Shown here one piece after another: positions 9,871-21,224 of a DNA stretch of 64,000 nt (position 1 is the first letter of the stretch; each line of letters opens with the position of its first letter). The stretch spans positions 174,692,348 to 174,756,347 of the forward strand of contig CM024753.1 of the NCBI GenBank assembly GCA_014218235.1, in the 5' to 3' direction. The stretch comes from Colocasia esculenta. Taxonomy: Eukaryota > Streptophyta > Magnoliopsida > Alismatales > Araceae. A program made the position numbers and the translations under genes. The notes beneath the pieces were generated by a model. The model ran no database searches, was not told the DNA's origin, and saw only the letters and a list, made by a program, of their open reading frames with translations.

Positions 9871-10433
9871 TTGACCTATGGAGGCACAAACACCCCACTG
9901 GTAACATATATGTACCCACTACCATGAAGCGTCCGACGGAGGCACATACACCCTGTCGTCGACGTCCATGTACTTGGCTTGTTGTATACACGTCCAGTGG
10001 AGGTACAAAACCCCACTAAAGACGTACATGTAAATGTAAACGTCATGTCATAAATATAAATGACATGAGCATGCTTGAATAAAATTGTGGAAATTCATTC
10101 GTCATCTGCCTTTTCTTTTAAATTTCAGCATACGGTCTTTTAACAAACATTACGCATTCGAAGGTATTCGAGTGTTATACTCGATGTAAATGAAACATCG
10201 ACTTCGGTCGGTGGGGAACGGTCCAGTACACGACCACTCCAATCGCCCTGAACGCGAGCGCACGCGGAAAATAAATCCGAGGGTATCAGGGTTCGCACCC
10301 ATATTCCTCATAAAATAATCTTTGTCTGTTTCTCGCAAACAGTCTGGCACGCCCACGCAAAACTCATTTCGGAGATAAAAAAAATGAGTCGAAGGAAAAA
10401 GTAAAAAAGAAAGAAAAATTCCGCGTTCCAACA

Positions 10434-11040
10434 TTGGCCAAACTAGGAGTTGACGAGCATAGGTTGAATAGTCCCAATCTGAGTGTAATATCTAGTCATA
10501 GGTTCTGTGCGTGTGTTCATTCTCACTGTACGCTACTGGTTCATTACTTTATTTAGAATTCCTAGCATAGTTGTTACATTGTAGTTCAATTAATTTTACT
10601 ACCGTGCCTATATTCCTTAACATTTATTTTTGTGTGTGTCTTGACTAAGTGGTGGGATTGGAGAATCCCTACTGAATCTATGACTTCGTGAGGCTCCCTC
10701 CCTACTATTGCAGGTGAAGAGTCATGGGTGTAACGTCCACCACAGAGCAAGCAATAGAAGGGAGGCCTCCTTGTACCAACAACAGTATTAGTGTGACTCC
10801 TCGATATATGCCCCACACAGTATCTATACTTTGTTTTCTTTTACTTGTATTGTCATTTGGGAGTTGGGACACCTTGTACATTGTAATTATTGTAATTTAG
10901 TTTCAGTTATGGCTATTTCAGTTTTCTTGTTCATTTCACTAGATTAGTCACTAACCCTTCTGGGTCTTCGAACTCGTGAGTGGCAAAACAGGGTCATCGG
11001 GTCCTTAATGGACTGCAGATCCCGAGTTGCTACAATTTCA
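10434..11040 (+). repeat. Decayed 3' part of a gypsy-type LTR
   Basis: The text near 10660-10720 (ccctactgaatctatgact, then gaggctccctccctactatt) and 10960-11020 (cttctgggtcttcgaactcg, then gggtcatcgggtcctt) parallels the end of the gypsy-D LTR at 50200-50620 and LTR-G at 59710-60130. It is more diverged than either and has no clear TG start, so it is an old remnant. Confidence 0.5.
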
Positions 11041-11668
11041 TTGTCAATGTGAATGGTGCTTCCAAAGGTAATCCAAGTCCTTGTGCAGGAGGGTACTCTA
11101 CCTGAGATAGCAATGGACACATTGACTATCTCATTTTTATTGCCAAGAAGCTACTTTTGTAGCTTCCAAGATGGATCGTGTTTGGCAAGAGATTGCCACT
11201 GCAGCTATCACAAGTTTATTCTGAAACAGTCCTTGGTTTCTCTTACATTGCAACCAGCAGCCACATTGGCAAGTTTGACCTTGGTGGGAGGAGATCTTGG
11301 ATTTGGCCAGCTCATTTAAATGTATACACAGGAAAAGCAATCAGGTTGCAGATGCCTTTACTACTCCCACACACACACACACACGACTAGAAACAATCTT
11401 CAAGGAGATCCATGCCCATGGAAGCTCAAGAGAGTGCAGTTACTGATACTGTTGCTGTGCTTCCCATTGGATTATAATTTCCTTGTTTTCTTTCATTTGG
11501 ATAAGTTAGGGCTGGATTTTAGAGTTTCCTATCAGCTATCATGCCACTTTTGTATTATCAGAAGTACGCCTTGCCACTTCTGTACTCTTCATTTTATCTT
11601 CATAATATTTCTTACCTTGGCTTTGTCTTGGTGGAGTGGGTCCATGCCTCTTCCTTGATTAAAAAAGA
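11041..11668 (+). pseudogene. LINE 3' end relic with RNase H domain
   Basis: VNVNGASKGNPSPCAGG (11047-11097) is the opening of the RNase H domain found at the C-terminus of plant L1-type LINEs; compare the intact-looking version at about 57055. In another frame HRKSNQVADAFTT (near 11325-11365) matches the closing His...Ala-Asp motif. Frameshifts and stops break it. The segment closes with gattaaaaaagaaag near 11665, like a LINE A-rich tail. The gene body upstream is missing. Confidence 0.6.
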
Positions 11669-12456
11669 AAGTGAGTGAAGCCCTCACCTTGTCTTGCCTC
11701 GTTGCCTAGATGAGTGAGGCAATCGCCTTTTATAACAAAAGGAACATACATTTTCTACTGCCATAACCAAAATGATCATTCTATCAGAAAGGTCTTGTTT
11801 CATGACGCTCTGCCATGCATGCTCCCAGAAAAATGCTAATTATAAGGTCCAAACATCAAAGCTTTGAAAGTATCTTTTGTTTTGTTCCTCCATCTATTGT
11901 TTTTCACCACCACTTGTGACTTATCTTCCTACCAATGGTCCTGTAATTTAAGCACTTCGCCAGCCAGTGGCTCTAACTGCATCACTACCATCAAGCCTCT
12001 CCACAGCACAATAGAACCAGCTTAGGACCCGACCATTAAACCCCAGACAATTTGCCAGCTATGCAGCACCAGCAGCCAGCCTGACACCCAACCTCTCATT
12101 AGTGCTTCCTTGACCAGCTATGCATGTATCTACTAGCTGAGATGAGATAGAATCAAGATGGTATCTGAATCCTAGAGAACAAAGTTGTTGCCTTCCTCCA
12201 ACCCCTTCTTGTCCATCAATGCACATAAACGATGAAGCAGCTAAAGAGAGGGGATTATCACAACAAAAGCCCAGGCAGAAAGAATAACTTCACGACTCTG
12301 TACAATTATAGAAGAGAACGGTGAAAGAAATTTACCAAGGACAGTTTATTTTCTGAAGTAATGCTCAGAGAGTTGATAGGGGTATGGAAGGCATAATTGA
12401 GTGAAAAAGAATATGTCGAGATTATACAAATTAGAGCAGAAATTACCCCTTGCACC
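11669..12456. other. No recognisable feature
   Basis: Mixed-composition sequence with no long ORF and no repeat structure that I can see. The last five bases (gcacc, 12452-12456) are the left target duplication of the solo LTR that follows. Confidence 0.5.
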
Positions 12457-12620
12457 TGTTGACACGGGATTTTTCTTCACTCAATTTTATTCATTCATTT
12501 CATTTCATTTTGGTTCAAGGTATTCATTCATTTCACATATTTTGGATTTTGGTATTTGCAGGGCGTGCCAATCTGTCTAGTAGACAGAAGAAAAAGTCCG
12601 CGCGATGCGGAGGGAGGGTT

Positions 12621-12721
12621 TTGGTGTCCGAGGAACAAACGGGTATTGGTGTCCGAGGAACGGACGAGTGTTGGTGTCCGAGAAACGGACGGGTGTTGGT
12701 GTCCGAGGAACGGACAGGTGC
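12621..12721 (+). repeat. Four 25-bp tandem repeats
   Basis: The unit is ttggtgtccgaggaacggac followed by gggtg. Copies start near 12621, 12647, 12672 and 12697 and differ by one to three bases. The array lies in the first 300 bp of the solo LTR. Confidence 0.9.
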
Positions 12722-13249
12722 GCCAATTTTAATATGAACTTCTTTGATTCCGTGTCTTTTCATCAACAGGCGATCAGGGTAGCGTGTGCTGGACCTCTGC
12801 CTCCATCGATCGGAATCGATGTTACATTTACATCGAGTTAAAAGCCCTTGGTGTTATTGGCACCAACTTTAACCCGAATACCATTCATAGCAAGGATGAG
12901 AACATGTATATGTAGAGAAAATTTAGAAAGTCCTAACATGATGTTTTCTTTCTTTTTTTTATTGACAAAAAGTATTTTTATTCTTTGAAATGGCAGGACT
13001 CTCCCCTTTTTTTTTTTAAGTGTGAAATATGATTTTTTTAAAAGAAACAGGTGTATACCCGTAAACCCGTTTGAGGTTCAAAATATGCTGTTTGATTTGA
13101 AATTTTGTTTGAAATGAGTATACACCCGCAGATTGTTTCTGGGCTTTGGGCGTATTGAGAATTCGGGCAGCACTTCTACATGGACAGAACTGCTGTGTGG
13201 ATTTATAGTATAACTTTGATTGTGAATTATGAAATTTCATGGTATATTG

Positions 13250-14410
13250 TTTTGGGGCAAAGCCTCCCTTTGAACAGAGCTTCTTTTCTTCTTCCTTTTT
13301 TTGTCTGCATGGTCATGATTTTGCAGTCATATGGAGACATCTCTGTGAGGGTCCTTGTCACAACGGAGTTTCTCTCCGAGAACTTATCTATATGGATACA
13401 ATTCTGCTGTGAATATGTGGATGTATTTCTGACGGGATTTCTGCTTGATCAGATGTATGTATATATTTCCTGCAGAATCTCTACTTAGACAGAGTTTTCT
13501 TTTGTATATGAGTGCAGAGTTGTAAAGTTTGTTGTTTTTTGAGGCAGAACCCCTGCTTAGACAAAACGTCTTCAAGGAAGATTATACGAATATGCTTTTG
13601 GGGAGAACCTTTGCTTAAGCAAAATTCCTTCTGAGAGACATATGCGTATAATTATTAATTTGCCATCTTATGAATATATTTTCGAGCGGTATCTCCGTTT
13701 GAACAGAGTTTCCGTCACGAGAGGTATTTCTACCGAGGCAGAGTCTCCTTTGGGATATATATTCATATGAATTCAAACTTATGATTATACGAAGATGTTC
13801 TCAGGCGGAATCTTTACTTAGACAGAGTCCCCTTTAAGAGACATATCCACATAAATATGGGTTCGTAATTATATGGATATGTTCTTAGGCAAAGATTTTA
13901 CTCAAACGGAAATCCTGCTAAGAAACATATGCGTATAAACGCAAAGTTGCAATTTTTATGAATATGTTCCCGAGCTATATTCCTGCTAAGGCAGGAGCTC
14001 CTCAAAGTTTCTTCTGAGAAAGGTGTCTCTGCTCGGGCAGAGTTTCCTTTAAGGAACACATACATATGAATGCAAATTTGCGAATATACGGGTATGTTCT
14101 TAGGCAGAATCTCCGCTTGGGCAAAGTCTCCTCTAAGAAACATATGCATATAAATACGAGTCTGTGGTTACATGGACATGTTTCTTCAGAAGGAACTTTG
14201 TCATGGGCAGAGTTTCCTCCCGAGAAAGCATATATGTATAAGTGCAAATTTGAGGCTTATGGATATGTCCTTAGTCGGAATCTCCACTTGGGCAGAGTTT
14301 CCACTAGGAAACATATACATAAAAACACAAATTTGCGAATATACGAATATGTTCTCGGGTAGAATCTCCACTTGGGCAGAGTCTCCCCTAAGAAACACAT
14401 ACATATAAAC
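13250..14410 (+). repeat. Tandem array of about 85-bp units
   Basis: A unit with cttgggcagagtttcc, then aagaaacatatacatataa, then gcaaatttgcgaatatacg recurs about every 85 bases (for example near 14033, 14117, 14202, 14288, 14370). I count about thirteen copies, more diverged at the left end. Minus-strand ORFs here (CFLGETLPKWRFYPRTYSY and similar) simply reflect the repeat and are not taken as genes. Confidence 0.85.
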
Positions 14411-14877
14411 ACAAACACACCATCCCAGAGACTTAGCACTCGATGGGAGGTGGCACATATGCGTCTGGATGCGTAGCATTCAGAGCATGAATTACAAAGG
14501 TATTTAAATACCATATGTCCATGTATGGACGGTATTTAAACCCTATAGCCCATGGGGGCCGATGCCGTTATTACGGACTTAAGAAGAGAGAATTGCCGAT
14601 GCCGTATGGAGACGATCTCTCGATTTCTCACTCTGCTCCGAGTAGGGAAGGGAGTTTGATACCTTCACACACAAGAGGGGAGGTTGAGGAAGAGATGGGG
14701 AATTTGGAAATTTGGGAACTTTTCTATTTTTTGAGTATTTTCAGAAAACAGTGGGACAACACTTTGCTAAGGGGAGAGGCCTGTAGCTCCCTTGGAGCTC
14801 ACCTCCTTGAATGAGGGGATTGGGGGGGCTTTTATAGGGGAAGGCCCCCCCTTACATGTGTGGGAGTGGGGGCTCCC

Positions 14878-15335
14878 TTTAACCGATGGGACTCCCATCG
14901 GTTAGAGGGAAAATTCCCTTTAACCGATGGGGGTACCATCGGTTAGAGGGAAAAAACCCCTCAACCGATGGTAGTCCCATCGGTTAGGGGGAAAAATCCC
15001 CTTAACCGATGGTAGTCCTATCGGTTGGGAGTTTTAAAAGGGGAATCCCCCTTAACCGATGGTACTTCCATCGGTTGAAGGGGAATTTCCCCTCAACCGA
15101 TGGTACTTCCATCGGTTGAAGGGAAAAATCCCCTTAACCGATGGTAGTCCCATCGGTTAGGGGATTTAAAGGGGAGGTCCCCTTTAACCGATGGTACTCC
15201 CATCGGTTAAAGGGGAATTTCCCCTCAACCGATGGTACTACCATCGGTTGGAGGGATTTATCCCTCCAACCGATGGTGCTTCCTTCGGTTGGGGAAATAA
15301 TCCCCTTAACCAATGGTAGCCCCATCGGTTAAGGG
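14878..15335 (+). repeat. Minisatellite of alternating palindromes
   Basis: About ten units of roughly 42-50 bp. Each holds two consecutive hairpins: aaccgatgg-N5-ccatcggtt, then a run such as ggggaatttcccc. Arms stay complementary in most copies although loop bases vary (gactc, tactt, tagtc). The array sits near the 3' end of the solo LTR. Confidence 0.93.
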
Positions 15336-15403
15336 GATTTAAGGGAGGAGGGGATTTCTGGGAATGGGGAATTGGCACAACAAATTTTTGTGTCCACAGC
15401 ACC

Positions 15404-15600
15404 TCACAAAGAGACACATAGGATACATCTTTGAAAGTCAACATGGCAATTGGTCAAGGCAGGGTAAGTTTTTAAAACTGTCTCAGCTGAATGAGAGGGA
15501 AAGGGAAAGATCACTTAAAACCCTAAGTTAGGCTGACCTACAATACCAATCTAGGGCAGTCTTATGTCATATATATATATATATATATATATATCCTGGA
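15404..15600. other. Spacer with an (AT)n microsatellite
   Basis: Unique-looking sequence after the solo LTR's target duplication, with an (AT)n run at about 15569-15594. No coding signal. Confidence 0.6.
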
Positions 15601-16900
15601 CCAGGCAATTAGCCTTATTCAGTGGATTCAAGCCTCAAAAAGGAAGGGGGTTTAATTCAAAGAACACAAAACTCAGATATCGGACCAAATATATACTATT
15701 TAGGGTGGTTTTCAGCCAATCCTGGGAGTCCTGCCTCTCTTCATAGAACTTTGAAATGGGTGAATTGAGGTTGGCTTTATATGGGTCATTCACAGACTTA
15801 AGAATGAAAAGCTCATATTATGGCAATGAGATTGGTCAACAGTCCTTGATGTTGAGAGATATTCTGTATATTAATGAATCTAAGCCATCAAACAAGTTCA
15901 TTATCATACTTGTGTAGTCCGGGAGACAAACATGAAGCTGTAGGAGAAGTTGATCCAAAACAAACATTCAATTGACAACTCCCAATTACACAGTTTAAGG
16001 GTGACAGGAGAGTAGGAGGTGAAGTGTTGAATATTGAATAAGGCAAAGAAAGGAAGATGGACTAGTGAAATTTATATCTAGAAGAAAACAACAATTCCTC
16101 ACTAAATCTTCACCAAAATCTTTCAAATACTTGCAATAGAAGCTTAACAGTTACTAGTTTAAGACATGGCTTGCCGTGGCGAATCGGATTGGCCCGATTC
16201 GCCCAAATCGGGGCGAATCATGGAAAACCCGATCTTGATTCCATCGATTCGGTCCGATTCGCCCCATATATATAATAATATTATATCATATTTATAATAT
16301 ATATTATACATTATAAATATGATATATATGATATATAATATATATTATACCCATGCGAATCGATCCGATTCGGGTCGATTCGGGGCGAATCAGGAGAAAC
16401 CCGATTCGCCTCCCGATTCCGATCTGGCAAACCATGGTTTAAGCCTTTAAGGTCTACTGCTCAATTTGCAGCATAAACATTCTACAACACCTTTCTTGAA
16501 TTCACATCCATACATATTCTTCAGATCATTGGTGAAGATAATTGGTCTTCAATATGCATGAGGACAATGATTGAACAGATGGCCTTTCCACCTAGACAGA
16601 CCAGGTGACAATAGAGTTCCACCTTTGACATGCATATCCATGCTACATAAGATTGAACATAAAGTGTAAACCAACCCTTTGTCAGAACTTTCATATTCAT
16701 GAAACATGCAGCTGATTCCTACAACACGAAACTACAGCATCTTATATTCGTCAACAGATATGTTTGACAGTTTTATGTAACTTTGTGGCAGCAGCTCAGT
16801 TAAAGAATGAAACCAGGGATCAGAAGATGTTCAGTGGTGCACTGGAAACCTTCCCCAATTTCAATTTGCTTGTTTCAAATTTAGTTGATATATCATATTA
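15601..16900 (+). repeat. Diverged direct repeat, copy 1
   Basis: It matches 19440-20290 in order: ttcaaagaaca (near 15656 and 19494), ctcactaaatcttcac/catcactagatcttcac (near 16100 and 19785), and acaatagagttccaccttt/acaatagacttctaccttt (near 16610 and 20004). Copy 1 carries the MITE at 16165-16436, which copy 2 lacks. The nature of the repeated unit is unknown, and I see no coding sequence. Confidence 0.65.
16165..16436 (+). mobile_element. hAT-like MITE (272 bp)
   Basis: Ends are catggcttgcc... and ...ggcaaaccatg, inverted to each other. The subterminal region is full of gaatcgg/ccgattc motifs in both orientations around an AT-rich core. Flanks are gtttaaga and gtttaagc, an 8-bp duplication with one mismatch, the size that hAT transposases make. 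No coding capacity. A second copy is at 44691-45050. Confidence 0.82.
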
Positions 16901-17028
16901 TACATACATCTATAAACAAAATTAACTTCTTGACAAAAGTTCATTTTACTTCTAAATTTTGACTAATAAAAAGATCATTCACTTCCAGTCCCCAACTTGC
17001 CAGTGCAGGGTGTACCTTAGGAAACATT

Positions 17029-19039
17029 GGATTTGCAGTGGCCAGAAATTAGTCGAGTCTGCTTCACCGTCCAATCTATGCACTTTCGAGATTTGTAACC
17101 AGGGAAACGTCGCGAAGGACCTACAAAGGGAACAAGTAATCATGGGACCCCAAGTGTCGTATTGGGAGAAGACCCTCCGATGCTTTAGTTAGTGAGAGGC
17201 GATAGAATGAGGGCAATAGGGAGACCAATCGAGAGTTGAGTGCTCGAGGGTGCGGGTGTAGGAGTTCGAGGAAGCCTAGTGGTGATAGATGAAAACTGAA
17301 AGATAGAAGTCTGTCGCCAGATGCTCAAGGGAAGAGTGAAACAGTCGGTCAAGGAAGTGTGTGGATTGGTTGTAGAAGGGGAAGAGGATAGAGTAGGTGT
17401 GAGGGTTCTGATAAACCTCACGCAAGACTTTGAAGACTCAATAAGCTACCAATCGAGGGATGACTGACAAGGGCGAGAAGAAGCTCCAACAATCCTAGAA
17501 GTGCTCGGAACCTTCAGCGAGATAGTCGAGGAAGACTCTAACTCAATCACTCTACCCTTCCTCACCATCCCAAGATTTGACGGGTGCAAGGGTCTTACTC
17601 GAGATGGAGGCATCCATAATGGCAAAAGGACATAGAGACAACGGGTGAGGTCTTAATGGCACGAGATAAGTGGATATCCTCCATAGTCAGGCTAAGAGCA
17701 AATTTAAAGGGACTCAAGGGCGGGATGGATCGCATCCACACTCTTAATGTCGCATCCTGAAACCCATACCATCCTGATCCATGAGAAGTGACCATCTGCA
17801 AATCGACACGTTGTCTCTACCGCTGACCTCTTGTTGATGTGGCAATCTACGCCAGACAATCATCATTTGCCCTAGCCAATGATCGCATGTCATCCCAACA
17901 CCTCGATGACATGTTGTTGCCTTGTTCCCTGCCAAAAGGGGCAAAACACCCACAGCACTAGATCATTGATCAACTGTAGGGTCAGGCACTAAGCCGCGTT
18001 GAATGAATCCAAACTCGTCGACGATCAACCCTATGTTGTCGATGAAAACCGTCCTTCCTAAAATAATTTCTTCCAGGCACCGACATTCTCATGCTCGAGA
18101 GTGGGGGGCAAGTAAGGAGGAAGAATGTGATCATAGCTCACCAGAGCTCAATTTCTCATGACAAGCCCATTGAGGAGGAAGAATGTGGCTAGAGCCCACC
18201 AGAGCCTAGTTCCTCATGACAGCCCCATAGAGGAGGGTGAACATGGCTAGAGCACACCATATCCCAATTCTGCACGCGAAGCCTATTGAGAAAGGAGAAT
18301 ATAGCCAAAGCCCACTAGACCCAATTTCTCAGACCCGTAAGGCCCCTGTCAGTTCAATTCCAAACAAATGGATTTTTTCCCAACCAGACCCATTAGCCCA
18401 CTGAGCAATCTCCAATCACTGAAGGTGAATCCTCAAGACTACAAGCCCTACAGATAGGCATGGCTGCGGCAAGGTCTATTCCTATGACTCCAGATTATGG
18501 TGACGGCTGCAAAGCATACCCCTATGACCCCAAAGCATGACGATGGAAACAAGGCAGGTCCCTACAGCTCCAAGGCATGGTAACAGCAACGAGGCACCCC
18601 CCCACACCCAACAGGCGCAATCAGAAGTCGTGCTGGCCATACCTATGACCATTCCACCCACACCGAAGTCCCTAACTACTCCTAGTGCCATGCCGCATAG
18701 AACAAGAAGGAAATGGTGGAGGACAACAAGTACCCCGAACGACGCTTATACCAAGATTGATGGAGACTACATGTGGGACAGTGGGAGGACTTTTTCGGTG
18801 GGCTCTCTCAGACACCTACACCTAAGCACTCAACTCACAACTTGTCTCCCTACTACCCTCATTCTCCCACCTCCCACTGACTTAAGCATTGGATGGTCTT
18901 TCCCTGGGACAACACCTGAGGCCCCCTGATTGCTTGTTCCCTTTGCAGGTCCTCTGCGATGTTTCCCCAATTCAAATCTCAAAAGTGCATAAATCAAACA
19001 ATGAAGTGGACTCGACCATTTTCCAACATCTATATCGCA
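17029..19039 (+). repeat. Roughly 2 kb structure bounded by long inverted repeats
   Basis: The arm at 17029-17272 pairs with the arm at 18800-19039 in reverse complement. Examples are ggacctacaaagggaacaag against cttgttccctttgcaggtcc, and gagttgagtgctcgagggtg against cacctaagcactcaactc. Arms are about 240 bp with visible divergence. The 1.5 kb interior has no convincing ORF. It looks like a non-autonomous Mutator-type or foldback element; I could not fix the exact ends or a target duplication. Confidence 0.7.
18105..18600 (+). repeat. Short tandem repeats inside the inverted-repeat element
   Basis: Four units of about 60 bp (gaggaagaatgtggctagag ... ctcatgacagcccca) lie at about 18105-18345, and three units of about 48 bp (tatgactccagattatggtg, ccaaagcatgacgatgg, ccaaggcatggtaacagc) lie at about 18465-18600. 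Confidence 0.7.
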
Positions 19040-19439
19040 TTCATATTCGGGAGAAGAAACCATGAGGAAACTCCAATTCAACAATGACCAACATAAATGC
19101 AAAGGAAAAGCTAAAGCAGTTGTTCCTACCGGAAGCATTGGACTCTACACCAGAAAGACAGAAATGAACTCTATCCGAAAAGAAGACTGTCAAGAAACAT
19201 AGGTACCTGAAAATAGTTTTTTTTTCTCACCAAATGTGGTGCCAATCTCCAAGTAATAAGGGAGGAAGGTTATATTTCTTTATCAACGCTCATGGAGACC
19301 ACATTTAAAGGCCATAAACCAAGATCCCAGAGCCGGGCTAAGGTTTAAAGCAGATTGATGTGAGGCTATAAGCCCATTAATTTAATGAAAAATAAAGATA
19401 ATTCATAACTCCAACATTAATTTAGCCTATTACACCAAA

Positions 19440-20290
19440 AATTGAGCCAGTCCTGATTTATATTTAGACAAGTCGGGAAAGGGGGGAGCTTAGTTCAAAG
19501 AACAAAGATCGAGAAATTTGGCCAATCATATAAAATTTAGGTTACCCGTCAAGCCTAGAGCTCCTAGCTGCCCCCGGCAAATTCTTAACAGCCTAAAGCA
19601 GATTGTGAACCAAACTTCATCATCATCATCAAAGCCTTATCCCATTAATTGTGAACCAAACTTATTATTGTTAAATCCATGGTTCAAGGGACATGAAGAT
19701 GAGGAGGTGAAAGAATCAACATGTTGAAGGAGGCATAGGTAAATGAAGACAATAGATGAGCTACCTTCCTAAAAAAACAACTTCATCACTAGATCTTCAC
19801 TGAGCTAGTGAGCTCCTTCAGTTATTCGTAGGATGCCAATTGTTAGTATAAGGATTTAGTTTGTGTTTGATTTATAGAGCTTAATTTCTAGAAGATAAAA
19901 CCATAACCTTCTGAACTTTATACGGAAGGACAGTGCTTCACCTGCGGGTTTGTCTCCATTCCACAACCCAGGCAGTCAACTTCCCTATGTTACAGTAGCT
20001 GACAATAGACTTCTACCTTTGACATTCATATTGATGCTGCAGAAAATTGAGCATACACTTGAAATTCTCACATTGATGAAAAATGGTAAGCAATTGATTT
20101 TTATAACATCAAGCTTCAGCAATCTATGATACAAAGCTACCAACATGTTTCACGTAATCTTGATGCAGCAATACAGTAGCATAATGTAGCCAACGAACAG
20201 AGATCAGCAAATGTTCAATGTCAAGTATCTGTTTGTGCGGAACATCCGTAAGAACACTAAAACCAAATTCAATTGGAGAAACCTTGGCGA
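19440..20290 (+). repeat. Diverged direct repeat, copy 2
   Basis: The partner of 15601-16900 (see that entry for the matching anchors). It lies just downstream (minus strand) of the candidate host exon at 20519-20609, so it may lie in that gene's first intron. Confidence 0.6.
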
Positions 20291-20518
20291 AACTTCAAAG
20301 TCACAAAGACTAACAGAAATACAGAGAGAGAAGATAAAGCGTAAGTTCCTATATGAAGTTTGAGCATGATTTTGCTTTCCGCTACAAACACGGATCAAAA
20401 CCCTAACAAGAAAAAGAGATCTGTCTAGAAACAAAAGTCTCTGAGGACGCTTATTCATTCACCCAGGACATAGTGCCAATCTCCAAGTAGAGAACATCAT
20501 TTCGGGCAATTTGCTTAC

Positions 20519-20609
20519 GAGACAGGAAATAGGCGATGCCGAAGATGCAGATAGCCCAACCAACGGTCCTGACCTTCGCCTCCTCTATCAAATCTTGTAG
20601 CGTCTCCAT
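20519..20609 (-). CDS. Candidate first exon of a PX-associated (PXA) domain gene
   Basis: From ATG 20609 it reads METLQDLIEEAKVRT and then a hydrophobic stretch GWAICIFGIAYFLS, followed by a GTAAGC donor at 20518. The N-terminus of plant PX/PXA-domain (sorting-nexin-like) proteins has this look: a DLIEEAK-RTV segment leading into a membrane segment. The exon is 91 nt and phase 1. I found no further exons to the left, where only repeats occur, so either the next intron is long and TE-filled or this is a captured or broken fragment. The family call comes from remembered motif shape. Confidence 0.4.
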
Positions 20610-21170
20610 CGGCTTTCCCATCCTGCCAAACCCACTCACCTCACGAGGGCACCCTGCGCCCCCCACCCTCCCACACCCCTTCCTCCTCTCCAAGCTTCAC
20701 CCGCTGCACCCCGTTCCTAAACCTGGGGAAAACGAAGCCTCCCGCACAGCACGATCCTCCAGCGCAAACCTCGAAGAATTCCTCCCGGAAACCCCACCGG
20801 ACCTTGATCACGCGCCTCCTCAAGAATTCCCGGCAGCTCCACACGAACGCAGATCGTTAGATGGATGGCGAGAGACAGAAAGAGAGAAGAGGTCGTCGGC
20901 GATGGCGTCCGGTGGTGGACTCGTCTGGCGGGGACGCGGGGGGGTGGGGGGGTGACGACGACCGGCTTCAGTCCCGTCCGTGCGTGCGATGGCACCGCGG
21001 TGTGGTGAAGGCAAACGCACTTGGTAAGCTCGGGGGAGAAACTTGAAAGCTACTGCCTCGGCCATTGGTCGTTGCGTCCCCCATTATGGAAAGTGTAAAG
21101 ACACTTCGGCCGGTCCCCAACGTGAGGCCGCGGTCGCCGGTTAACTCCTGCACCTTTGTCCTCATCCTAC
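20610..21170 (-). promoter_or_regulatory. Upstream region of the candidate host exon
   Basis: A locally GC-rich, C/T-biased stretch directly upstream of the ATG on the minus strand, unlike the AT-rich DNA beyond 21170. Such an island fits a plant 5' UTR and promoter. ORFs on both strands lack recognisable domains and are treated as compositional. Confidence 0.35.
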
Positions 21171-21224
21171 AAATTTTTTTATGGGGATTTTTATTAAAAT
21201 AATAATAATAAACTATATAAATAA

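Larger units (their letters stand above)
292..10433 (+). mobile_element. 3' part of a Ty3/gypsy Tat-lineage retrotransposon
   Basis: The order seen is RNase H, integrase, tandem-repeat spacer, a long antisense gene, polypurine tract, then LTR. Elements of the plant Tat lineage commonly carry a long 3' region between pol and the LTR with tandem repeats and extra ORFs, often antisense, and this matches. The 5' half is lost at the assembly gap. The pol remnant has several frameshifts, so this copy is not autonomous. The 5' target duplication cannot be tested because the left LTR is absent. Confidence 0.85.
8326..10433 (+). mobile_element. 3' LTR of the Tat element (2,108 bp)
   Basis: It starts TGTTG directly after the polypurine tract and ends CAACA, a perfect 5-bp terminal inversion with TG...CA ends. 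It contains a GC-rich tandem array (8795-9340), a TATA box (9410-9417) and a second tandem array (9651-9870). The flanking bases on the right are ttggc; the matching left-side duplication is outside the window. Confidence 0.85.
12457..15398 (+). mobile_element. Solo LTR, 2,942 bp, with perfect TSD gcacc
   Basis: It begins tgttgacacggg and ends tttgtgtccaca, so the ends are TG...CA and nearly inverted. It is flanked by gcacc on both sides (12452-12456 and 15399-15403), the 5-bp duplication that LTR-element integration leaves. No internal coding region remains, so LTR-LTR recombination probably removed it. The interior is mostly tandem and palindromic repeats. The strand is assumed from a ttttatagg TATA-like site near 14835 and is uncertain; the parent family is not identified. 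Confidence 0.75.

Noticed and set aside
10434..10438. ttggc as the target duplication of the Tat element
   Set aside because: The 5' LTR is missing, so there is no left copy to compare.
13898..14514. Minus-strand repeat proteins (CFLGETLPKWRF type)
   Set aside because: The 85-bp unit is not a multiple of three, so the frame rotates between units, and the array lies in a solo LTR. No selection for a protein is visible.
17185..19138. Short ORFs inside the inverted-repeat element as a transposase
   Set aside because: None exceeds about 130 codons and none shows a transposase motif on either strand.
20536..20955. Plus-strand ORF of 139 codons over the candidate host promoter
   Set aside because: Pro/Arg-rich low-complexity translation opposite a C/T-biased 5' region; it has no domain and the minus-strand exon explains the region better.
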